A stretch of DNA of 64,000 bases from Hippophae tibetana (taxonomy: Eukaryota > Streptophyta > Magnoliopsida > Rosales > Elaeagnaceae), in NCBI GenBank assembly GCA_037013495.1, contig CM072801.1, positions 75,687,816 to 75,751,815 of the forward strand, written 5' to 3'. This document shows, piece by piece, positions 27,842 through 41,690 of this stretch. The notes beneath the pieces were generated by a model. It had not been told where the DNA came from, searched no databases, and saw only the letters and a list, made by a program, of their open reading frames with translations. The translations under genes were made by a program, and so were the position numbers. Position 1 is the first letter of the stretch; each line of letters opens with the position of its first letter.

Positions 27842-28501
27842 TTTTAAGACGTCTGTAAGTAGTGTAAAAGACGGGATCTCGTTTAAAATATGAGGATAGC
27901 AAAACTACTACTAGAGTTTGTTTTTTTATGTATCGAAACGAGCTTCGATTTGATATATTATAATATTCGTGACTATATATGAGTCAAACGTTATAACAGT
28001 TTAAAGTTTCAATCCCAATTGATAACTTCTTATTGTTTTTAAATAGTAAACTTTAGTAACTTTCTTCTTTTTTTCAATAACATAGATAGGTTTAACACAA
28101 AAATGAAAAAAAAAACGAGAAAAAGATACCGTGAAAGTAAGGAAAGCTAAGAAATGAAATCTAAATAGGAAAAGAATAACAGAAAATTTGAAAGAAAACA
28201 CTCGACTTGAATGACGCAATTTCATTCTTTTTTCTGATTTCTAACTTAAGAAAGCAGAAAACGATCAAAGGATAAATTTTTATAAATCTAAAATTCAAAA
28301 AATAGATAAATAAAGATAGGTACACTATTTTCAGAAACCAAGGCTATGATACCAAATAATGTAAATCCTTATGGTGGACAACATATGTACCTAGTAACTT
28401 AAAGAATAAGAAAGGTTGAATTGCTAAAAACATGGTTAAGATGATAGAATTGGAATCCGAAAGAACAAGAATAGAAAACAAGGCAATAGGGTGCGACCAA
28501 A

Positions 28502-28844
28502 TTTTAAAACGACTATAAGTAGTGTAAATGATGGAATCTAGGTTAAAATACGTGGATAACAAAACTATTGCTATAGTGTGTTTTTTTAATTATCAAAACG
28601 AGCTTCAATTAGATATATTATAATAGTATTTTCGATGCACGAGTCAATAGTTATAATAGTGTAAAAATTCTACCCCAATTGATAACTTCTTTTTGTTTTG
28701 AAATGGTGAACTATAGTAACTTGCTTATTTTTTTCAAAAACATAGATAGGTTGAACACAAAAATGAAAAAACGAGAAAAAGATACCGTGAAAGTAACGGA
28801 AAGGTACGAAATTAAATCCAACAAAGCAATATGGTGTGACCAAA
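28502..28844 (+). repeat. Half-length satellite monomer S4 (343 bp)
   Basis: S2 subtype. By eye I see no difference from the units at 23,881 and 35,049 over most of the length. Confidence 0.92.
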
Positions 28845-29453
28845 TTTTAAGACGTCTGTAAGTAGTGTAAACGACGGGATCTCGTTTAAAATATGAGGAT
28901 AGAAAAACTACTACTATAGTTTGTTTTTTTATGTATCGAAACGAGCTTCGATTTGATATATTACAATTTTCGTGACTATATACGAGTCAAACGTTATAAC
29001 AGTTTAAAGTTTCTTCCCCAATTGATAACTTCTTATTGTTTTTAAATAGTAAACTTTAGTAACTTTTATCTTTTTTTCAATATCATAGATAGGTTGAACA
29101 CAAAAATGAAAAAAACGAGAAATTGAAAGAATGACAAAAAAATTGAAAGAAAACACTCGACTTGAAGGACACAATTTAATTATTTTTTTCTGATTTCTGA
29201 AGAAAGCAGAAAACAATCAAAGGACAAATTTTTATAAATCTAAAATTCAAAAAATAGATAAATAAAGATAGATACACCAATTTCAGCAACAAAGGCTATG
29301 ATACCAAACAATGTAAATCCTTTTGGCGGACAACATATGTACCTAGGAACTTAAAGAATAAGAAAGGTTGAATTGCTAAAAACATGGTTAAGATGATAGA
29401 ATTGGAATTCGAAGGAACAAGAATAGAAAACAAGGCAATAGGGTGCGACCAAA
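28845..29453 (+). repeat. 609-bp monomer with 45-bp deletion
   Basis: Relative to the homologous monomers at 24,224-24,877 and 45,865-46,518, 45 bp are missing after AAAAACGAGAAA at about 29,121. The lost stretch normally includes GATACCGTGAAAG and TCTAAATAGG. The same loss occurs at 35,668 and nowhere else in the window that I can see. Confidence 0.9.
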
Positions 29454-32400
29454 TTTTAAAACGTTTTTAATTAGTGTAAACGACCGAATCTGAGTTAAAT
29501 TATGAGGATATCAAAACTACTCCTATAATTAGATTTTTTATGTATTGAAACGAGCTTCGATTTGATATATTATAATACTTGTTTCGATATACGAGTCAAA
29601 AGTTATAACAGTTTACAGTTTCAACCCCAATTGATAACTTCTTATTGATTTGAAATTGTGAACAGCAGAAACTTTCTTGTTTTTTTCAATAACATAGATA
29701 GGTTGACCACAAAAATGAAAAAAACGAGAAAAAGATACCGTGAAAGTAAGGAAAGCTAAGAAATGAAATCTAAATGGGAAAAGAATGACAACAAAATTGA
29801 AAGAAAACACTCGACTTGAAGGACACAATTTAATTCTTTTTTTCTAATTTCTAACTTAAGAAAGCAGAAAACGATCAAAGGACAAATTTTTATAAATCTA
29901 AAATTCAAAAAATTGATAAATAAAGATAGATACACCATTTTCAGCAACCAAGGATATGATACCAAACAATGTAAATCCTTTTGGCAGACAACATATGTAC
30001 CTAGGAACTCAAAGAATAAGAAAGGGTGAATTGCGAAAAACATGGTTAAGATGATAGAATTGGAATCCGAAAGAACAAGAATAGAAAAGAAGGCAATAGG
30101 GTGCGACCAAATTTTAAGACGTCTGTAAGTAGTGTAAACGACGGAATCAGGGTTAAACTATGAGGATAGCAAAACTACTGCTATAGTGTGTTTTTTATGT
30201 ATCGAAACGAGCTTCGATTTGATATATTATAATAATTGTTTCGATATACGACTTAAAAGTTATAACAGTTTAAAGTTTCAACCCCAATTGATAACTTCTT
30301 ATTGTTTTTAAATAGTAAACTTTAGTAACTTTCTTCTTTATTTTCAATAACATAGATAGGTTGAATACCAAAATGAAAAAAACGAGAAAAAGATACCGTG
30401 AAAGTAAGGAAAGCTAAGAAATGAAATCTAAATGGGAAAAGAATGACAACAAAATTGAAAGAAAACACTCGACTTGAAGGACACAATTTAATTCTTTTTT
30501 TCTAATTTCTAACTTAAGAAAGCAGAAAACGATCAAAGGACAAATTTTTATAAATCTAAAATTCAAAAAATTGATAAATAAAGATAGATACACCATTTTC
30601 AGCAACCAAGGATATGATACCAAACAATGTAAATCCTTTTGGCAGACAACATATGTACCTAGGAACTCAAAGAATAAGAAAGGGTGAATTGCGAAAAACA
30701 TGGTTAAGATGATAGAATTGGAATCCGAAAGAACAAGAATAGAAAAGAAGGCAATAGGGTGCGACCAAATTTTAAGACGTCTGTAAGTAGTGTAAACGAC
30801 GGAATCAGGGTTAAACTATGAGGATAGCGAAACTACTGCTATAGTGTGTTTTTTATGTATCGAAACGAGCTTTGATTTGATATATTATAATACTTGTTTC
30901 TATATACGAGTCAAAAGTTATAATAGTTTACAGTTTCAACCCCAATTGATAACTTCTTATTGTTTTTAAATAGTGAACTGCAGAAACTTTCTTGTTTTCT
31001 TCAATAACATAGATAGGTTGAACACAAAAATGAACAAAACGAGAAAAAGATACCGTGAAAGTAAGGAAAGCTAAGAAATGAAATCTAAATGGGAAAAGAA
31101 TGACAACAAAATTGAAAGAAAACACTCGACTTGAAGGACACAATTTAATTATTTTTAATGATTTTTGACTAAAGAAAGGAGAAAACGATCAAAGGACAAA
31201 TTTTTTTAAATCTAAAATTCAAAAAATAGATAATTAAAGATAGATACACCATTTTCAGCAACCAAGGATATGATACCAAACAAGGTAAATCCTTTTTGTA
31301 GACAACATATGTACCTAGTAACTCAAAGAATAAGAAACGTTGAATTGCTAAAAACATGGTTAAGATGATAGAATTGGAATCCGAAAGAACAAGAATAGAA
31401 AACAAGGCAATAGGGTGCGACAAAATTTTAAGACGTCTCTAAGTAGTGTAAACGACGGAATCAGGGTTAAATATGAGGATAGCAAAACTACTGCTATAGT
31501 GTGTTTTTTATGTATCGAAACGAGCTTCGATTTGATATATTATAATAATTGTTTCGATATACGACTTAAAAGTTATAACAGTTTAAAGTTTCAACCCCAA
31601 TTGATAACTTCTTATTGTTTTTAAATAGTAAACTTTAGTAACTTTCTTCTTTTTTTTCAATAACATAGATAGGTTGAATACAAAAATGAAAAAAACGAGA
31701 AAAAGATACCGTGAAAGTAAGGAAAGCTAAGAAATGAAATCTGAATGGGAAAAGAATGACAACAAAATTGAAAGAAAACACTCGACTTGAAGGACACAAT
31801 TTAATTCTTTTTTTCTAATTTCTAACTTAAGAAAGCAGAAAACGATCAAAGGACAAATTTTTGTAAATCTAAAATTCAAAAAATTGATAAATAAAGATAG
31901 ATACACCATTTTTAGCAACCAAGGATATGATACCAAACAATGTAAATCCTTTTGGTAGACAACATATGTACCTAGGAACTCAAAGAATAAGAAAGGTTGT
32001 ATTGCTAAAAACATGGTTAAGATGATACAATTTGAATCCGAAAGAACAAGAATAGAAAACAAGGCAATATGGTGCGACCAAATTTTAAGACGTCTCTAAG
32101 TAGTGTAAACGACGGAATCAGGGTTAAATAATAGGATAGCAAAACTACTGCTATAATGTGTTTTTTATGTATCGAAACGAGCTTCGATTTGATATATTAT
32201 AATACTTGTTTCGATATACGTGTCAAAAGTTATAATAGTGTACAGTTTCAAACCCAATTGATAACTTCTTATTGATTTGAAATAGTGAACTGCAGTAACT
32301 TTCTTGTTTTTTTCAATAACATAGATAGGTTGAACACAAAAATGAAATAACGAGAAAAAGATACCGTGAAATTAAGGAAACTAAGAAATGAAATCTAAAT

Positions 32401-34047
32401 GGGAAAAGAATGACAACAAAATTGAAAGAAAACACTCGACTTGAAGGACACAATTTAATTCTTTTTTCTAATTTCTAAATTAAGAAAGAAGAAAACGATC
32501 AAAGGACAAATTTTTATAAATCTAAAATTCAAAAAATTGATAAATAAAGATAGATACACCATTTTCAGCAACCAAGGCTATGATACCAAACAATTTAAAT
32601 CCTTTTGGCAGACAACCTATGTTCCTAGGAACTCAAAGAATAAGAAAGGGTGAATTGCGAAAAACATGGTTAAGATGATAGAATTGGAATCCGAAAGAAC
32701 AAGAATAGAAAAGAAGGCAATAGGGTGCGACCAAATTTTAAGACGTCTGTAAGTAGTGTAAACGACGGAATCAGGGTTAAACTATGAGGATAGCGAAACT
32801 ACTACTATAGTGTGTTTTTTATGTATCGAAACGAGCTTTGATTTGATATATTATAATACTTGTTTCGATATACGAGTCAAAAGTTATAATAGTTTACAGT
32901 TTCAACCTCAATTGATACCTTCTTATTGATTTGAAATAGTGAACTGTAGAAACTTTCTTGTTTTCTTCAATAACATAGATAGGTTGAACACAAAAATGAA
33001 CAAAACGAGAAAAAGATACTGTGAAAGTAAGGAAAGCTAAGATATGAAATCTAAATGGGAAAAGAATGACAACAAAATTGAAAGAAAACACTCGACTTGA
33101 AGGACACAATTTAATTCTTTTTTTCTAATTTCTAACTTAAGAAAGCAGAAAACGATCAAAGGACAAATTTTTATGAATCTAAAATTCAAAAAATTGATAA
33201 ATAAAGATAGATACACCATTTTCAGCAACCAAGGATATGATACCAAACAATGTAAATCCTTTTGGCAGACAACATATGTACCTAGGAACTCAAAGAATAA
33301 GAAAGGGTGAATTGCGAAAAACATGGTTAAGATGATAGAATTGGAATCCGAAAGAACAAGAATAGAAAAGAAGGCAATAGGGTGCGACCAAATTTTAAGA
33401 CGTCTGTAAGTAGTGTAAACTACGGAATCAGGGTTAAACTATGAGGATAGCGAAACTACTGCTATAGTGTGTTTTTTATCTATCGAAACGAGCTTTGATT
33501 TGATATATTATAATACTTGTTTCTATATACGAGTCAAAAGTTATAATAGTTTACAATTTCAACCCCAATTGATACCTTCTTATTGATTTGAAATAGTGAA
33601 CTGCAGAAACTTTCTTGTTTTCTTCAATAACATAGATAGGTTGAACACAAAAATGAAAAAAACGAGAAAAAGATACCGTGAAAGTAAGGAAATCTAAGAA
33701 ATGAAATCTAAATGGGAAAAGAATGACAACAAAATTGAAAGAAAACACTCAACTTGATGGACATAATTTAATAATTTTTAATGATTTTTGTCAAAAGAAA
33801 GAATAAAACGATCAAAGGACAAATTTTTATAAATCTAAAATTCAAAAATAGATAAATAAAGATAGATACACCATTTTCAGCAACCAATAATATGATACCA
33901 AACAATGTAAATCCTTTTGGTGGACAACATATGTACCTAGTAACTCAAAGAATAAGAAAGGCTGAATTGCTAAAAACATGGTTAAGATGATAAAATTGGA
34001 ATCCGAAAGAACAAGAATAGAAAACAAGGCAATAGAGTGTGACCAAA

Positions 34048-34388
34048 TTTTAAAACGTCTGTAAGTAGTGTAAATGATGGAATCTAGGTTAAAATACGAG
34101 GATAACAAAACTTTTGCTATAGTGTGTTTTTTTTAATTATCAAAACGAGCTTCAATTAGATATATTACAATAGTATTTTCGATGCACGAGTCAATAGTTA
34201 TAATTGTGTAAAAATTCTGCCCCAATTGATAACTTCTTTTTGTTTTGAAATTGTGAACTGTAGTAACTTTCTTGTTTTTTTCAAAAACATAGATAGGTTG
34301 AACACAAAAATTAAATAACGAAAAAAATACCGTGAAATAACGGAAAGCTACGAAATTAAATCCAACAAAGAAATATGGTGTAAACAAA
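34048..34388 (+). repeat. Half-length satellite monomer S5 (341 bp)
   Basis: S1 subtype, matching the unit at 27,501 including its private GTGTAAAC variant. Confidence 0.92.
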
Positions 34389-35048
34389 TTTTAAGACGTC
34401 TGTAAGTAGTGTAAAAGACGGGATCTCGTTTAAAATATGAGGATAGCAAAACTACTACTAGAGTTTGTTTTTTTATGTATCGAAACGAGCTTCGATTTGA
34501 TATATTATAATATTCGTGACTATATATGAGTCAAACGTTATAACAGTTTAAAGTTTCAATCCCAATTGATAACTTCTTATTGTTTTTAAATAGTAAACTT
34601 TAGTAACTTTCTTCTTTTTTTCAATAACATAGATAGGTTTAACACAAAAATGAAAAAAAAAACGAGAAAAAGATACCGTGAAAGTAAGGAAAGCTAAGAA
34701 ATGAAATCTAAATAGGAAAAGAATAACAGAAAATTTGAAAGAAAACACTCGACTTGAATGACGCAATTTCATTCTTTTTTCTGATTTCTAACTTAAGAAA
34801 GCAGAAAACGATCAAAGGATAAATTTTTATAAATCTAAAATTCAAAAAATAGATAAATAAAGATAGGTACACTATTTTCAGAAACCAAGGCTATGATACC
34901 AAATAATGTAAATCCTTATGGTGGACAACATATGTACCTAGTAACTTAAAGAATAAGAAAGGTTGAATTGCTAAAAACATGGTTAAGATGATAGAATTGG
35001 AATCCGAAAGAACAAGAATAGAAAACAAGGCAATAGGGTGCGACCAAA

Positions 35049-35391
35049 TTTTAAAACGACTATAAGTAGTGTAAATGATGGAATCTAGGTTAAAATACGT
35101 GGATAACAAAACTATTGCTATAGTGTGTTTTTTTAATTATCAAAACGAGCTTCAATTAGATATATTATAATAGTATTTTCGATGCACGAGTCAATAGTTA
35201 TAATAGTGTAAAAATTCTACCCCAATTGATAACTTCTTTTTGTTTTGAAATGGTGAACTATAGTAACTTGCTTATTTTTTTCAAAAACATAGATAGGTTG
35301 AACACAAAAATGAAAAAACGAGAAAAAGATACCGTGAAAGTAACGGAAAGGTACGAAATTAAATCCAACAAAGCAATATGGTGTGACCAAA
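35049..35391 (+). repeat. Half-length satellite monomer S6 (343 bp)
   Basis: S2 subtype. It is followed by the second 609-bp monomer (35,392-36,000), which carries the 45-bp deletion. Confidence 0.92.
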
Positions 35392-38300
35392 TTTTAAGAC
35401 GTCTGTAAGTAGTGTAAACGACGGGATCTCGTTTAAAATATGAGGATAGAAAAACTACTACTATAGTTTGTTTTTTTATGTATCGAAACGAGCTTCGATT
35501 TGATATATTACAATTTTCGTGACTATATACGAGTCAAACGTTATAACAGTTTAAAGTTTCTTCCCCAATTGATAACTTCTTATTGTTTTTAAATAGTAAA
35601 CTTTAGTAACTTTTATCTTTTTTTCAATATCATAGATAGGTTGAACACAAAAATGAAAAAAACGAGAAATTGAAAGAATGACAAAAAAATTGAAAGAAAA
35701 CACTCGACTTGAAGGACACAATTTAATTATTTTTTTCTGATTTCTGAAGAAAGCAGAAAACAATCAAAGGACAAATTTTTATAAATCTAAAATTCAAAAA
35801 ATAGATAAATAAAGATAGATACACCAATTTCAGCAACAAAGGCTATGATACCAAACAATGTAAATCCTTTTGGCGGACAACATATGTACCTAGGAACTTA
35901 AAGAATAAGAAAGGTTGAATTGCTAAAAACATGGTTAAGATGATAGAATTGGAATTCGAAGGAACAAGAATAGAAAACAAGGCAATAGGGTGCGACCAAA
36001 TTTTAAAACGTTTTTAATTAGTGTAAACGACCGAATCTGAGTTAAATTATGAGGATATCAAAACTACTCCTATAATTAGATTTTTTATGTATTGAAACGA
36101 GCTTCGATTTGATATATTATAATACTTGTTTCGATATACGAGTCAAAAGTTATAACAGTTTACAGTTTCAACCCCAATTGATAACTTCTTATTGATTTGA
36201 AATTGTGAACAGCAGAAACTTTCTTGTTTTTTTCAATAACATAGATAGGTTGACCACAAAAATGAAAAAAACGAGAAAAAGATACCGTGAAAGTAAGGAA
36301 AGCTAAGAAATGAAATCTAAATGGGAAAAGAATGACAACAAAATTGAAAGAAAACACTCGACTTGAAGGACACAATTTAATTCTTTTTTTCTAATTTCTA
36401 ACTTAAGAAAGCAGAAAACGATCAAAGGACAAATTTTTATAAATCTAAAATTCAAAAAATTGATAAATAAAGATAGATACACCATTTTCAGCAACCAAGG
36501 ATATGATACCAAACAATGTAAATCCTTTTGGCAGACAACATATGTACCTAGGAACTCAAAGAATAAGAAAGGGTGAATTGCGAAAAACATGGTTAAGATG
36601 ATAGAATTGGAATCCGAAAGAACAAGAATAGAAAAGAAGGCAATAGGGTGCGACCAAATTTTAAGACGTCTGTAAGTAGTGTAAACGACGGAATCAGGGT
36701 TAAACTATGAGGATAGCAAAACTACTGCTATAGTGTGTTTTTTATGTATCGAAACGAGCTTCGATTTGATATATTATAATAATTGTTTCGATATACGACT
36801 TAAAAGTTATAACAGTTTAAAGTTTCAACCCCAATTGATAACTTCTTATTGTTTTTAAATAGTAAACTTTAGTAACTTTCTTCTTTATTTTCAATAACAT
36901 AGATAGGTTGAATACCAAAATGAAAAAAACGAGAAAAAGATACCGTGAAAGTAAGGAAAGCTAAGAAATGAAATCTAAATGGGAAAAGAATGACAACAAA
37001 ATTGAAAGAAAACACTCGACTTGAAGGACACAATTTAATTCTTTTTTTCTAATTTCTAACTTAAGAAAGCAGAAAACGATCAAAGGACAAATTTTTATAA
37101 ATCTAAAATTCAAAAAATTGATAAATAAAGATAGATACACCATTTTCAGCAACCAAGGATATGATACCAAACAATGTAAATCCTTTTGGCAGACAACATA
37201 TGTACCTAGGAACTCAAAGAATAAGAAAGGGTGAATTGCGAAAAACATGGTTAAGATGATAGAATTGGAATCCGAAAGAACAAGAATAGAAAAGAAGGCA
37301 ATAGGGTGCGACCAAATTTTAAGACGTCTGTAAGTAGTGTAAACGACGGAATCAGGGTTAAACTATGAGGATAGCGAAACTACTGCTATAGTGTGTTTTT
37401 TATGTATCGAAACGAGCTTTGATTTGATATATTATAATACTTGTTTCTATATACGAGTCAAAAGTTATAATAGTTTACAGTTTCAACCCCAATTGATACC
37501 TTCTTATTGATTTGAAATAGTGAACTGCAGAAACTTTCTTGTTTTCTTCAATAACATAGATAGGTTGAACACAAAAATGAACAAAACGAGAAAAAGATAC
37601 CATGAAAGTAAGGAAAGCTAAGATATGAAATCTAAATGGGAAAAGAATGACAACAAAATTGAAAGAAAACACTCGACTTGAAGGACACAATTTAATTATT
37701 TTTAATGATTTTTGACTAAAGAAAGGAGAAAACGATCAAAGGACAAATTTTTTTAAATCTAAAATTCAAAAAATAGATAATTAAAGATAGATACACCATT
37801 TTCAGCAACCAAGGATATGATACCAAACAAGGTAAATCCTTTTTGTAGACAACATATGTACCTAGTAACTCAAAGAATAAGAAAGGTCGAATTGCTAAAA
37901 ACATGGTTAAGATGATAGAATTGGAATCCGAAAGAACAAGAATAGAAAACAAGGCAATAGGGTGCGACCAAATTTTAAGACGTCTCTAAGTAGTGTAAAC
38001 GACGGAATCAGGGTTAAATATGAGGATAGCAAAACTACTGCTATAGTGTGTTTTTTATGTATCGAAACGAGCTTCGATTTGATATATTATAATAATTGTT
38101 TCGATATACGACTTAAAAGTTATAACAGTTTAAAGTTTCAACCCCAATTGATAACTTCTTATTGTTTTTAAATAGTAAACTTTAGTAACTTTTTTTTTTC
38201 AATAACATAGATAGGTTGAATACAAAAATGAAAAAAACGAGAAAAAGATACCGTGAAAGTAAGGAAAGCTAAGAAATGAAATCTAAATGGGAAAAGAATG

Positions 38301-38464
38301 ACAACAAAATTGAAAGAAAACACTCGACTTGAAGGACACAATTTAATTCTTTTTTTCTAATTTCTAACTTAAGAAAGCAGAAAACAATCAAAGGACAAAT
38401 TTTTATAAATCTAAAATTCAAAAAATTGATAAATAAAGATAGATACACCATTTTCAGCAACCAA

Positions 38465-40190
38465 GGATATGATACCAAACAATGTAAATCCTTTTGGTAG
38501 ACAACATATGTACCTAGGAACTCAAAGAATAAGAAAGGTTGTATTGCTAAAAACATGGTTAAGATGATACAATTTGAATCCGAAAGAACAAGAATAGAAA
38601 ACAAGGCAATATGGTGCGACCAAATTTTAAGACGTCTCTAAGTAGTGTAAACGACGGAATCAGGGTTAAATAATAGGATAGCAAAACTACTGCTATAATG
38701 TGTTTTTTATGTATCGAAACGAGCTTCGATTTGATATATTATAATACTTGTTTCGATATACGTGTCAAAAGTTATAATAGTGTACAGTTTCAAACCCAAT
38801 TGATAACTTCTTATTGATTTGAAATAGTGAACTGCAGTAACTTTCTTGTTTTTTTCAATAACATAGATAGGTTGAACAAAAAAATGAAATAACGAGAAAA
38901 AGATACCGTGAAAGTAAGGAAACTAAGAAATGAAATCTAAATGGGAAAAGAATGACAACAAAATTGAAAGAAAACACTCGATTTGAAGGACACAATTTAA
39001 TTCTTTTTTCTAATTTCTAAATTAAGAAAGAAGAAAACGATCAAAGGACAAATTTTTATAAATCTAAAATTCAAAAAATTGATAAATAAAGATAGATACA
39101 CCATTTTCAGCAACCAAGGCTATGATACCAAACAATGTAAATCCTTTTGGCAGACAACCTATGTTCCTAGGAACTCAAAGAATAAGAAAGGGTGAATTGC
39201 GAAAAACATGGTTAAGATGATAGAATTGGAATCCGAAAGAACAAGAATAGAAAAGAAGGCAATAGGGTGCGACCAAATTTTAAGACGTCTGTAAGTAGTG
39301 TAAACGACGGAATCAGGGTTAAACTATGAGGATAGCGAAACTACTACTATAGTGTGTTTTTTATGTATCGAAACGAGCTTTGATTTGATATATTATAATA
39401 CTTGTTTCGATATACGAGTCAAAAGTTATAATAGTTTACAGTTTCAACCTCAATTGATACCTTCTTATTGATTTGAAATAGTGAACTGCAGAAACTTTCT
39501 TGTTTTCTTCAATAACATAGATAGGTTGAACACAAAAATGAACAAAACGAGAAAAAGATACCGTGAAAGTAAGGAAAGCTAAGATATGAAATCTAAATGG
39601 GAAAAGAATGACAACAAAATTGAAAGAAAACACTCGACTTGAAGGACACAATTTAATTCTTTTTTTCTAATTTCTAACTTAAGAAAGCAGAAAACGATCA
39701 AAGGACAAATTTTTATGAATCTAAAATTCAAAAAATTGATAAATAAAGATAGATACACCATTTTCAGCAACCAAGGATATGATACCAAACAATGTAAATC
39801 CATTTGGCAGACAACATATGTACCTAGGAACTCAAAGAATAAGAAAGGGTGAATTGCGAAAAACATGGTTAAGATGATAGAATTGGAATCCGAAAGAACA
39901 AGAATAGAAAAGAAGGCAATAGGGTGCGACCAAATTTTAAGACGTCTGTAAGTAGTGTAAACTACGGAATCAGGGTTAAACTATGAGGATAGCGGAACTA
40001 CTGCTATAGTGTGTTTTTTATCTATCGAAACGAGCTTTGATTTGATATATTATAATACTTGTTTCTATATACGAGTCAAAAGTTATAATAGTTTACAATT
40101 TCAACCCCAATTGATACCTTCTTATTGATTTGAAATAGTGAACTGCAGAAACTTTCTTGTTTTCTTCAATAACATAGATTGGTTGAACAC
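38465..40190 (+). repeat. Partial third copy of the 11-monomer unit
   Basis: Continues the match to 31,918-33,650. The offset is 6,542 rather than 6,547 because 5 bp are missing in a T-rich run near 38,190. The private variants TTTTGGTAGAC and CAACCTATGTTCC are retained. The copy stops at about 40,190, where TGAAATAACG replaces TGAAAAAAACG. The half-length monomers are therefore not reached. Confidence 0.8.
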
Positions 40191-41690
40191 AAAAATGAAA
40201 TAACGAGAAAAAGATACTGTGAAAGTAAGGAAACTAAGAAATGAAATCTAAATGGGAAAAGAATGACAACAAAATTGAAAGAAAACACTCGACTTGAAGG
40301 ACACAATTTAATTCTTTTTTCTAATTTCTAAATTAAGAAAAAAGAAAACGATCAATGGACAAATTTTTATAAATCTAAAATTCAAAAAATTGATAAATAA
40401 AGATAGATACACCATTTTCAGCAACCAAGGATATGATACCAAACAAGGTAAATCCTTTTTGTAGACAACATATGTACCTAGTAACTCAAAGAATAAGAAA
40501 GGTTCAATTGCTAAAAACATGGTTAAGATGATAGAATTGGAATCCGAAAGAACAAGAAAAGAAAACAAGGCAATAGGGTGGGACCAAATTTTAAGACGTC
40601 TCTAAGTAGTGTAAACGACGGAATCAGGGTTAAATATGAGGATAGCAAAACTACTGCTATAGTGTGTTTTTTATGTATCGAAACGAGCTTCGATTTGATA
40701 TATTATAATACTTGTTTCGATATACGTGTCAAAAGTTATAACAGTGTACAGTTTCAACCCCAATTGATAACTTCTTATTGATTTGAAATAGTGAACTGTA
40801 GTAACTTTCTTGTTTTTTTCAATAACATAGATAGGTTGAACACAAAAATGAAATAACGAGAAAAAGATACCGTGAAAGTAAGGAAACTATGAAATGAAAT
40901 CCAAATAGGAAAAGAATGACAACAAAATTCAAAGAAAACACTTGACTTGAAGGACACAATTTAATTCTTTTTTCTGATTTCTTAATTAAGAAAGCAGAAA
41001 ACGATCAAAGGACAAATTTTTATAAATCTAAAATTCAAAAACTAGATAAATGAAGATAGATACACCATTTTCAGCAACCAAGGCTATGATACCAAACAAT
41101 GTAAATCCTTTTGGCGGACAACATATGTACCTAGGAACTCAAAGAATAAGAAAGGTTGAATTGCTAAAAACATGGTTCAGATGATAGAATTGGAATCCGA
41201 AAGAATAAGAATCGAAAACAAGGCGATAGGGTGCGACCAAATTTTAAGACGTTTGTAAGTAGTGTAAACGACGGAATATGAGTTAAATTATGAGGATATC
41301 AAAACTACTGCTATAGTATGTTTATTTTATGTATCGAAACGAGCTTCGATTTGATATATTATAATAATTGTTTCGATATACGACTTAAAAGTTATAACAG
41401 TTTACAGTTTCAACGCCAATTGATAACTTCTTATTGATTTGAAATAGTGAACTGCAGAAACTTTCTTGTTTTCTTCAATAACATAGATAGGTTCAACACA
41501 AAAATGAAAAAAACGAGAAAAAGATACCGTGAAAGTAAGGAAATCTAAGAAATGAAATCTAAATGGGAAAAGAATGACAACAAAATTGAAAGAAAACACT
41601 CAACTTGATGGACATAATTTAATAATTTTTAATGATTTTTGTCAAAAGAAAGAATAAAACGATCAAAGGACAAATTTTTATAAATCTAAA
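39069..41690 (+). repeat. 4-monomer tandem duplication, copy 1 (2,622 bp)
   Basis: Anchors 39278, 39935, 40589 and 41242. It is repeated directly downstream at a 2,622-bp offset. Private variants appear in both copies: AGCGGAACTACTGC, a TTATCTATCG oligo-T flank, CATAGATTGG and GGGTGGGACC. The left part overlaps the partial 11-monomer unit, so the duplication is later than that unit. Confidence 0.9.

Larger units (their letters stand above)
25371..31917 (+). repeat. 11-monomer higher-order repeat, copy 1 (6,547 bp)
   Basis: Anchors 25536, 26189, 26846, 27501, 27842, 28502, 28845, 29454, 30112, 30770 and 31426. The unit holds nine long monomers (one shortened to 609 bp) and two half-length monomers. 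It reappears at a constant 6,547-bp offset. Identity is very high up to about 30,930, then variants cluster between 30,940 and 31,900. There this copy instead resembles 17,795-18,800 at an offset of 13,133 bp. This suggests a patch of exchange or conversion. Boundaries are placed at the change from CCATTTTTAGC to TTTTGGTAGAC and are good to a few tens of bases. Confidence 0.88.
31918..38464 (+). repeat. 11-monomer higher-order repeat, copy 2 (6,547 bp)
   Basis: Anchors 32083, 32736, 33393, 34048, 34389, 35049, 35392, 36001, 36659, 37317 and 37973. It reproduces the monomer order of the preceding unit, including both half-length monomers and the 609-bp variant. Differences concentrate after about 37,490, where this copy keeps the common array variants (GATACCTTCTTATTGATTTG) and the other does not. 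Confidence 0.88.
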
